Shown here: piece by piece, positions 14,917 to 26,900 of the stretch | Numbering within the stretch: the first letter of the stretch is position 1 | Layout of the letters: each line of letters begins with the position of its first letter | Assembly (NCBI GenBank): GCA_012295275.1 | Contig: CM022672.1 | Coordinates: 22,389,128 to 22,453,127 of the forward strand | Length of the DNA stretch: 64,000 bases | From: Chrysomallon squamiferum | Lineage: Eukaryota; Mollusca; Gastropoda; Neomphalida; Peltospiridae | Direction of reading: 5' to 3' | Made by a program: the position numbers and the translations under genes | The notes under the pieces: generated by a model | Seen by the model: only the letters and a program-made list of their open reading frames with translations | Databases searched by the model: none | What the model was told of the DNA's origin: nothing

Positions 14917-17900
14917 GTGTTTTTTAATTCTTTTGGTTTTTAGTTTTAGCAGTGTGTGTGTGTTCTGTGGGTTCATCAGAAACATTTCAAACGTGACTTG
15001 TTTTTGTTCTTCTTTATTTTAAAAGTTTAATTTTTATACCTTTAATCTTCCAAAAAAAAAAATATATTTTCAAAAATTAATTTTCTTTGTTTCTATATGG
15101 GATTTCATATGTGTTTGTTTTATGTGTGTGTGGGTGTATTTTTGTTTTTCTGCTTCTGCATTATATTCTTTTTCATATCAATTTTTATTTAATTTATTAA
15201 TTTCCTGTGATCTTTCAGAATCCAAAACTGTTACAAGGCCGATTACACCTTAAACATTATAAAGCTGGCAATGTCCTTTGTGAGCAGGGACAACAGGTAA
15301 CTTTTCTAAAAACAGTCATGGGCAGACTGGGTCACATTTACTTTTTGAATGGCATGGCTAATTTCAGAAGGAAACTAATGTTTATTAGTATTGTGGTCTG
15401 CCTGATGACTAACTTCTCAAAAAATGTTGCCCGTGTCTCATTAAAACATTAGAACACCAAATATTTTTGTTTTTCATTATTGCCTAGACTCTTGATGGTT
15501 AAGAAATGATATAATAATTTACACGTAACTTTAATTTATTAATTTACTTTAGATGTAAGATGTTTTAAATCTAGAAGCATCCCATACTTTGTGTGTTTTG
15601 GTCACACCACTTTTCAGGAACTTTATTTGTCGTTTAAAAACATTCATTTTAAGACTGAAGTTGTTGGTTTGAAGTGAAAAGTATAATTATTTCTTTGTGC
15701 CATTTTGTTTTTTTATCTTTTATCTTTTATTTATTATCTTTATCTTTATCTTTATCTTTATCTTTATCTTTATTTTTGTGCAGGATGCTTCACTCATATT
15801 TGTTGTGTCTGGGTCACTTCAGAAATTACAGCAGGTTGTAGGAGAGAAAGACAGAGAGGTAAGAATTGTCTGCAGTGAAATCTCAGGACCCTTAGTCTGT
15901 TCCAATCACTACACTACAGCTAATTTATTAACATCCACAAGCAGTGGTGTTATCATATTACTATTATAGAATCAGTCCTAAATTATATGTATATACTGTT
16001 TATTTTTTTATAATAGGGACAAATAATATTTTGTCCTGCTTTTTTTATATTGCCATAATTGTGTTTTATAAAAATAAATAAAAACAAATTTTTCTTTTTT
16101 CTCTTTCAGGCTATAGTATTTACAGCTAATCCCGGTGATCTTGTAGGAAGTTTAGCTGTGTTGACAGGGGAACCATCACTTTTCACTGTACGATGCAAGA
16201 CTGATGCTAGAGTGGCTTCTATGAATAAACTGGAATTTTACTCGTAAGTTCATCAGTATCAACTTTAGTGGCTTTTTTAATTGAAAAATAAATACAACAA
16301 AGCATTTTTGTTGTTAATTAAGAATGTCTGAACATTTACATTACAGTTGTCGACAGTTTTTAGAAGTGCTGAACCTTTAAAAATTATTAATGCATATTTT
16401 TAATAAATATTAAAAGTCAAAGGTTCAAAAATGTTGATGTTATCTATCATTTGTGCTAAACTTTTATTAATGCTGATTAGCATTGGTTTAAGATTTGCAT
16501 TATAGTTGTAAACAGTTTTATGAAAGCTGATTCTTGTAAACATATTAATGAACATTATTATTGCTGAACATTTATGAATTATATGATTAATTAAAGGCTG
16601 AAAATTCTGATTTATCCATCAGTTGTTGATAATTTATGTTCACTGAAATTAATTTAATTTTAAACACTCACATTAAAAGAACATTTCTGAATCAGGATTT
16701 TTGAGTCAGATAATGAATGTTTTAGGTACGTGTTGTTTATAAGAAATTAAAACTAAAATGTGAGGATCATTATTTCTAAAGCCGAATTTTTTAGCAAGAT
16801 AATGAATGATGTACATAAATATTGATTATGAGAAAATAAAACAAAAATTTGTATTTTCAGTCAGATCATGAATGTAGTACATGTTGTTTATCAGGAATTA
16901 AAACAAAAATTTGTATTTTTGAGTCTGATAATGACTGCTGTACATACATGTTTTTTTTTGAGGAATTAAAACTAAAATTTGTTCAGGATAATGAGTGAGG
17001 AACCCAACATTGTGCTGAACGTGGCCCACACAGCTGTCAGGCGAATGACTGCCTTTGTGAGACAGATTGACTTTGCACTTGACTGGCAGATGGCTGATGC
17101 AGGCAAAGCTATTTTCAGGTATTTTCATTACTCAGACTTTTTCATACTCTTGGAACTATAACTAGAATGGGCAAAAAGTTGCTGAAATCCCTTAAATTTG
17201 TACAGAACCCAGTTTGAAGAACCCTGCTCTGTACCATACATGTTTTTTACTGGTTGTCCATCTTTACTAACTGTCTATTTTTTATTACTCTGTATCATAT
17301 CTGTTTTCTTATTTGCCAATCATTAATTTGTGCAGCCATTTTTAACTTGATGATAGAAAGAGTTTTCCTGCCTGTGTTGTAGACAAGGAGATGACTCTGA
17401 GTGTATATACATTGTTCTCACTGGTCGTCTGAGGTCTGTGATAACGAGAACAGGAGGAAAGAAGGAGCTGGTAGGAGAATATGGTCGAGGAGAACTTGTT
17501 GGGATTGTTGAGGTTCTCACGCAGACAGAGCGAGCTACAACTGTGATGGCTGTCAGGTATGTTTCAGAGTGACTCAACACATAACATCACATCACCATTA
17601 TTGCTCAAGTCCTTAAATATACTCAAAAAGTCCATATATTTCTGTTTGAGATTTTGTGTGTGCACCATGGGATGAGTGAATTTATACTTTTATCAGAATG
17701 TTCTGTCTGGTTTTTTTTAAGGCTCACTAAAACAATAACAAAAAACATGATATCTTTAATTGTTAATATAGTTACCATTCTTCTCTATGACTTTTTCCAT
17801 TTGTTAGTGAGGTTTTTAATGCTACATTCATAAAATTCCTTAGGTTTAGAAGTGATAAAGGAAAAATGGACAGAATTTTTATTACAACCTGATAGACACA

Positions 17901-20900
17901 ATCCCCAGTAAGTTAATAGTACATATTTTGCCAAGCTATTTTATGGATGTCTTGGTACTAACTTAATAATAAAAACTTGAAAGTCTTTAAATCTTTTAAA
18001 AGTTTATTTTGTAAGCAAATATTCTGATACAAATGATATCCTCAACTGAATAGTTAAGACTAAAATATTACTTTATTCAAGTATATGATTTGACTTTTCT
18101 CTCTTAAATGACCTTCAATTCATCTATCCATCTATCTATTTATCTGTTTATCTATATATATAAATATATATATTTATATATATCTTTGCTGAGTCCACTT
18201 TCTTATATATTTCAGGTCATCTATATCTATAGTTAATAAGTATTTTATTTTAATTAAAAAGCTTTATTTATGTGTATGCTATATTACAGAGATACTGAAC
18301 TTGCCAAAATGCCTTCAGGACTGCTGAATCTGATCAAGCGGAAATACCCATACATTGTGACCAGACTGATTCACTTGTTAGGGCAGAGGATTCTGGGTAG
18401 TCTGCAGAATCGAAGCACTGTCACAGAGAAGCCCAATGTTGAAAACCGAGCTGTGACAGCCAACTTGGCCACTGTTGCCGTCCTCCCAGTGTCTGATGAT
18501 GTACCTCTGATGAGTTTTACTTTAGAACTTCAGCATGCGTTGAGTGCTATAGGTAATTATATATAATGTGTGTGTATATGTTTTTATTTGTGTGTTTGTG
18601 TTTATATGAGCACATGTACACATGTTTATGTATAAAATTATGTATGTGAATGAGTGTGTGCATATGTGTACATATATCTGAGAGTGTGCGTGTGTGTAAA
18701 CTATATTCTTGTTGCCTGATTTCACTAAATATTAAATGTGATAAGATCGCATACATATTTGTTATTTTGTTCTTAATTCAAAATACTACAAACATTGTTA
18801 CGATTCTTTGGAAAACCAAAATAGGAGCTGAAATTTGTTTCTTTGAAATTATTATTTCAATCATACTTAAAGAAACTATAAAGAAATTATTTTTCTTATG
18901 GCATTTATTTGAGAATTGATATTTTTTTTAAATGCTTATATTGTTGATATTTTATATTTATTGTTCATTTATTTTAGGAACAACAACACGACTGACCAGT
19001 GAAATTGTGAGAAAAAGACTGGGAACTGCTGCACTAGACACGTTTGTATTACTATATTACATAAAAAGAAACCCATAATCTTTATTTATTTAGTTATTTA
19101 TAAAACAGGTATTACTTTCAATGTTATTTATGTATTTCAATGTTATTCAAATAATTTCAGCATAAAAAGATATCAGTTTCATGCATTTTAGTTTAATTTA
19201 ACCTGCAGTTTTTTTCAGTAAAATAATTTATTGAAGAATGTAAATAAAATTACTTTCTTTACCACCAACACTGATAAATTTACACACACACATGAATGAA
19301 ATTACATTTACAAGCTTATCACTGCTTATGCACTAACACTGAATTTTTCTGGATTAGTGATAGGCTCAGATTTCTGATAACTTACTGTTGCTGTGTATAT
19401 GTGTTTTCAGTGTGAATGAATTTCGGTTGTTCAGCTGGCTGGGTCAGCAGGAGGATATTCACCGGATGGTTCTGTACCAGTGTGATATGACTCTTACCAA
19501 GTGGACCAAAAACTGCATCAGGCAGGCTGACTGTATTCTCATTGTGGGTCTGGGAGACAATGAGCCAACTGTTGGAGAGGTATAACATGATAGTTTATTT
19601 AACCTGCAGTTAACATTTATTTACATTCACTGTTCTGTTTGACACATAAACATATAGATGAATACACAGACACAAACGCATACATAGGAGAGGTATAGCA
19701 TGATAGTTTATTTGATTTGCAATTAATTTTTAATCCATTAACCTTTCAGTTTGACACATAAACATGTAGACAAATTTGTGGATGCAAATACACTCATGCA
19801 TACATGGAGAGAGAAAAAAATTTATGCAATAAGGCTTATTGTTCTTTACAGCTAAAAAGCTAGACTAAGGCTGAGAATGTATCTTGTGTAATTTAATTTA
19901 ATATTCCAGACTTACACTGTTTTCATCTGTTAATGCTATGGTTTTAATTTAAAATATATAAAGATAATGCAGGTGAACAAATTAATATTTGCTTAATTTG
20001 AGCATCTAATAATGATTCAAACAAAAATGTTTTAAACTATTTGTTTAAACTATAGATTGAAAATCAAATGGAGAAGATTGCTGTGAGAGCTCAGAAAGAG
20101 CTGGTTCTGCTTCACAGACAGGACTCGGATAAACCTCGTAACACAATTGAGTGGCTTAACGCCAGAGGCTGGTGTTCATCACACCACCACATCCGATGTC
20201 CACCTCGAGTTTTTAGCAAGAGATCAATAACTAAACAGGTAGGTCATTGTGATGATAACATCTCCATTAGATCATTCTTTATTCTTTATGTTTTGCATGT
20301 TTTTATTCATATATTGCAAAATGTCTTTGTAAGCTATGTAATTGTTAAATATAATTGTCAAATTTGAGAGGGTTTTGTTATCATGTTAATTTGAATGTTG
20401 AATGTGACCATTTTACTCAACATAAAACTCCAAAAACTTTTAAACTTAAATAAGTTTGTTATATTATAAAATAAATATTCCATAGCCATTCTGCTTCTTC
20501 AGATTTGTTTTTAATGTTGAATCATATTTGCATATTTAACCAAACATAGTTTGTTTGTCTGGTTACTGTTCTCATGTTTGTAAATTAAAATTTCAAAGCA
20601 TGCATTACTGAAAATGATATTAATTTAAAGATTGATAATCTGTGTGTATATTTTTATTTGCTGTTCTTCGTAGCTGGAGACATATGACAAACTTTTTGAA
20701 AATAAGCCAGACAGGTTTTCAGACTTCTCACGGTTGGCTCGTTTTCTGACAGGAACATCAATTGGCTTGGTTCTAGGAGGAGGTGGAGCTAGGTAACACT
20801 CACAGCATCTTCTGTAGTAAATTAAGAGAAAACCTACTTGATATGTGATTGTCTATTCACAAACAGTAATTACAAATTCACATCCTTTCCTTCAGAGAAT

Positions 20901-23900
20901 TTAATTTTTCTTCAGAGACAATTTATATATATTGTACTTAGGTTTGTTTTGGGTTTTGGGGTTTTTTTATTAAAGAAACCAGAAAGAGATCACAGAGGTT
21001 GATATGTGTTTTATCTTTCTTCATTAGATAAATGGTTAAGCTAACAAAACAATTATAATAGTGGTAGAAAAAACCAGAATTCGTTTGGAAAGAACTTTGA
21101 CAGAATTTTTAAAAAGTAATTGTGGGCATATTAAAAATTAGTAATTAAAAATCAGAATTTATTTGGCAAGTTCTTCAGAAGTCAGGAAAATCCCCAAACA
21201 ATTACAGAATTTCAAAACAGTAATTGTATGCACATTAAAATATTTAATGGACCATACACAATTCCAGGCTTCTAAAGATGGATTACGGTTAAAGTGTTCC
21301 ATCCATGCCAGTGTTTATTCCTGTGTCACCAAAGCAGTATTTTAATTACAATTTATATATAGGTTTTTTTTCAGAAGGTTAATTAATTTTGTAGTTTTCT
21401 ATCCTTGTCATTGTTCAGTCCTATAGTATGACAGCAGCATTTTTCATGTTTTTTATATGTATATGTTTTTATAGAGGTCTAGCCCACGTTGGGATGGTAA
21501 AGGCAATCACTGAGGCTGGGATACCTATTGACATGGTTGGTGGGACGAGTATGGGAGCTTTTATTGGTGCTCTGTGGTGTGAGGAACAGAACTTCCCTCG
21601 TTTCACTCAGCGAGCAAGAGAATGGGCCTTTGTAAGAATTTGTAATATAGAGTATTTTTATCACAATTTAAAATTTATTATAATATTAATTCTAGTTAAA
21701 AAGAAAAGAATAGACTGCTGTGTAACAAATATATAGATTATATATATATATATATTTTTTTTCTACTGGAGTTTGGCCAAGTAAAGTCATTGTTGCAGAG
21801 AATTAATAACTACAGCAAAGATGACAGCATTTAGTTTTAATTAGGCAGACTGTAATCTCATTTTAAGGATGTAACATGGTGTTAAAATTAATGATAAAGT
21901 TGGATTTTTTTTTTTTTATTGTACAAATCCACTTATGTTCTTACTCAATAAAATTGTGCAAATAGGTTTGTCAAATATTCCTAGCATTTCTGAAAAATAT
22001 ATTTATTTTATATGACTTCAGGGAATGAAATCATTGTGGAAAACTGTTATGGACATGACATACCCAATCACATCAATGTTCACAGGTAATTTAGATCTTC
22101 TTTTTGCTTTGACATTTTTAATGCATTGTAATTATAATTAAATTCCAACATTTGCTAAAATCTTAATCAAAATTAATATTACTTAACAGGTATTTGAACA
22201 ATCACAAAAACAATTTTAAGTATAAGAAATAATGAAAAAAATAAATTATAAAATCAAAATATGAAAGTAATACATATCTGAAAGAAAGCTAATGAACAAA
22301 TGATGTTTTTATATATTGTATGTATTGATTAAAAAATAATCATAATAATAAATATCACTGTCAAAGAATGTGAGCTTTTCAATAATGTAAATCCTGAAAC
22401 TTTTGTCAGATTAACTTTCAAATGTTAACTTCAACAAAAACTAATGTTCATGAACAAATAAAATTTTAGGTGGAGCTTTCAATGACTGTATTGAACAAGT
22501 GTTCCAAGACACACAGATAGAAGATCTCTGGATTCCTTATTTTTGTATCACAACAGACATTTCTGACTCATCTATGCGTGTACACACAAGTGGTAATTTC
22601 CAGTTTTTTTTAATCTTTGTGTCTGGGCACACACCAGTATATGTCTGTGAATGTGTACATTGTAGGCAAGTGTGTGTGTGCGTCGTGTTTGGTGGTGTAT
22701 TTTATATTTTAATAGTATTTTCTCTTCATAAGTAAATCAATTTATTATATAACTTTTGTTCTTTTCTCGTGAGTTTATTTATGAATTTCACTGCAGATCT
22801 TGTTAAAGGAATTAAAATTTTAAAAACACTGTACTTTATTAATTTAACTGCTGTCATGGATACAGCATGCATGACATATATACTTGAACTTTCATTGGAA
22901 GTAGGTACATGAAACTGTAGATTCTTTATCAAGATTTTATTTTAAAAAAATGATTTGCTGTATAAATAAAAGGCTTATTTACTTGTTTGACTGATAAAAC
23001 TGCTCTTTGTAAACAGGTAATCTATGGAGGTATGTGCGAGCAAGCATGTCTCTCTCTGGTTACTTGCCCCCTCTCTGTGATCCCATTGATGGGCACCTGC
23101 TTCTGGATGGAGGCTATGTGAACAACCTACCAGGCATGAGTTTTCATTTGATTTTTATCTTTTTCTATTTCTGTACATAAAGTGAGACCCAGTAAAGTTT
23201 TAATTATAAATATTAAAATATTTTTAAATAAGATCACGATAAAAGGAAACTGTGTCTGGTTTTAATTATAATACTTTATTATTAGCAAAGATTGTTTGGT
23301 ATGATCAAATGAGAACAATCATTTTCAGTAACAAATATCTCAAATGATTGGGATTTTTTTTTTTTGACAATCTTTGCTGATAATAAAGTTAATATTATTG
23401 CTTGTATTTCAAGAAAAAGAAACATTAATAACTTTTATAGCTAGCTGGTTAGTAATTTTTGTTTTTAAAAAATCTGTAGTTTTCACAGAATATCACTATT
23501 AATTGATACAAAATTAATGTTTTTAGTGAAATATCTCTTTTTTAAAAAAACCTATGGTTTTCACAGACTATAACTATTAATAAATATAACATTAACTAAT
23601 GTAAATATTTTTAATGAAATATCCATTTTTAAAAAAAGTCTGTGATTTTAACAGAATATACTATTAATTGATATAACGGGGGTTAAAAAAATGTGATGCA
23701 TAACAGACATATCACAAACCATTTCAGCTGATGTATGTAGAGACATGGGAGCCCAGACAGTGCTGGCTGTGGATGTTGGTAGTCAGGATCAAACTTGTCT
23801 CACAAACTATGGAGATAAAATCTCTGGTTGGTGGTTGCTGTGGAAAAGATTTAATCCATGGTCAGACCCTGTCAGAGTAAGCCTTATTTTGTCTTGTATG

Positions 23901-26900
23901 TTATCTTGTATGCAGTATTTCTCCTAATACTGAAAGTGTAATATAAAGTGATATATATATATATATATATATGTGTATGTATGTACTGGTTCATTTCTGA
24001 ATTTACAGCTCAAATATTTATTTGTTGATAGGGCCCTATCATTTTGATATATATTTATCCAGCTTTGAAGTTAGAGCTCCTATATTTATTTATTTGTTGA
24101 CAGGCTTAGACAACAGTTTTGGTAAACTTACACATCTTGTGATGCATTTGAATTTACAACTGATATATTTATTTGTTTACCACTTTCTGACAACTGATAT
24201 CAATAGTTACACAACAGTTTTCATAAAGAGATACATCTGATTCTAGTACTGAATTTTTACCTAAGATGTTTAATTTTCACAGGTTCCTGACCTAACAGTT
24301 TACATCTAAAATGTGGGTTTTTTCTGGCTTCCTGACATAGCAGTAAACATCTGTCATTTATCTACAGTTTTTGTAATATTTTCATCTAAAATACTGACAT
24401 AACAGTAAACATCTATCACTTTAACAACATTTTTTAATACTGTTTTACAAATAAAATGTTTGGTTTTTTTTTCCCATGTAGCTGACAGAATAATAAACAA
24501 CTATCATTTATAAACATTTTTAAAATGTTCTTGTGTTTTACCAGGTTTCTGACATAACATAAACATCTATCAGCAGCAGTTTTTAAAATTTAGTTTTTTC
24601 CAGGTTCTTGACATAACTGTAAACCATCTATCATTATAAACCGTTTTTACGATGTTTACATCTAAAATGTTGTTTTTGTTTGTTTTGTGATTTCACCTAT
24701 TTGTTGTTGGTTTTTTTGTTTGTTTTTTGTGGGTTTTTTGGGGGGTTGTTGTTTTTTTCTCGTTTTTCCAGGTTCTGTCATTACAGTAAATATCTGTCAT
24801 CAGTTATAAACTTATTTTGTTTCCTTTTTTTTTTTATAAATTTCACATCTAAAACGTTGTTATTTTTCTCAAAGTTCCTAACACAACAGTAAACATCTAT
24901 CATTTAACAACAGTTCTTTTTAAATAAATTTAAGATCTAAAATATTGTTGTTGTTTTTCCCAGGTTCCCGACATGACAGAGATTCAGTCCCGTCTTGCCT
25001 ATGTGTCATGTGTGAAAATGCTGGAAGTGGTGAAGAACAGTGATTACTGTGAATATGTCAGGCCGCCCATTGACAAGTATGGAACTCTGCAGTTTGGTTT
25101 CTATGATGAAATATATGTAAGTGAATGCATATTAATGAAATAGCTCATAGTTTATCATAGATTTCCTTCAAATGTGAATGGGGTTGAATAGATACGTGTT
25201 GCTATTATTTGATTTTTTTTTTGTAAATTTTAGTGTTAATGAATGAATAATAAATGTTAAAGGAAAGATTGTACCTGTATAATGATGTGAGAGAGGACTC
25301 CCATTATGACACTCCATATCTGTTCTTGGTGATTAGTAATATGTATTCTTGTGTATGCTGTCTTCCTTAAACATGAATTTATTTACTATAAGCAAATTCC
25401 ACATTATTTTCCTTTTTATTATTTTTTTTTTTTTTTTTTTTTTTTTTTAATGATGTATTTATCATTTGTTTGTTGTTATTATGTATCTTTTTAGTTTTTT
25501 CTTCTTTTTTATTTTGACAAATTCAGAGTGATTCTGGTGTAAAAAAAAAAAAAAAAGCACTAACTTGACGGGCAATTTTTTTTTTTTTTTTTATTTAATT
25601 TGTAGGATGTAGGTTATAACCATGGTAAGACACTCTTCCAGGGTTGGAAGAAAGGTGGAGTCATTGAAAAACTGTTCACTGAGAGGGCTAAAGATGACAG
25701 CTCAAAAACAACACAGAAACAGGTAGATAACCTATTTGTTTGTGTGTGTGTGTAACAAAACCTGTCCATGAGGACCAATTATAAGAGCATACAGAGTGAG
25801 TGAGAGACAGAATGTATGTGTGTGTTTATGTGTATAAACCTCAAAAGCAGTACTGAATAAGTGAAAGAGAGAGAAAGAGAAAGTGTGTATATGTTTCAAT
25901 ATATGTAATAAATTAATGTTCGTGGAAGTTCGTGTCATTTATTTGGATAAAATAATCATTTATCCAAAATTTTGTAATGTTTAAAAGCCTAAAAGATGAA
26001 TTTAATCATTTTTGCCTGAGAGGTTTTTTATTGTTTTGTTTTTTTAAATATTTGTTTGTATTTTTTGTCTTGGTTTTGTTTTTCTGTTACCTTTTGCCAA
26101 CCAGCATTTAAATGTTTTCTATTCTGACTGATTATTTTTATTTTTGTTATTTTTTCATTTTCTTAATTGTTCTTTTTCTTTTTTTTCACTTTTTTTTCTC
26201 TCCTATTTCTACAGATAAATGTTCCTGTGATGGCTTACTTCACTGACCTAGCTGAGCTGGTGTCGAAGATTGACAAACCGAAACCTTTTTTCTATCTTAA
26301 CAACGAAGAAAATGATACTGACGGTGAATGACTAATAAACCATGAATAACTTTTCATAATTAAATAATCAGAATTAAGACTTGGTTAGAATAGACTGTGA
26401 TACTGTAGCAATATATTTTACTGTTTTATATTATCAAGACAAATGAATTTGTTTCAATATGAATAAGTTAATCTCATGAAAATAGTGGTCACAATTTAGA
26501 TATCTCTGTAATAATCACATATTCATTGGTTAAATTTATTACAGATTTATAACAGAATTTTCAGTTTATCAACGTTTTCACTAGTTAATACATTGGTACT
26601 TAAAATTTATATCAATATATGGCATTGCATTATTTTTATTCTGCAAACAGATGAAGAGTACGAGTATGAGGAGGAGTCTGAAGATATGGATGCTCTGGAG
26701 GAGGTGGATGAAGAGAAGGAGTTTGTGAAGTTTGAAAATAAAGAAAGTGAAGACATAGTGGAAGCCAACCCAGCCAATTCAAGCAGCTCTGATTATTACC
26801 ATTCAGAGCCCATCCCTGAAACAGCCAAAATAGAGGTTGGTTTATCATGTTGATTTTATCTGTAACCATTCAGAGCCCAAACCTGAACCAGCCAAAATAG

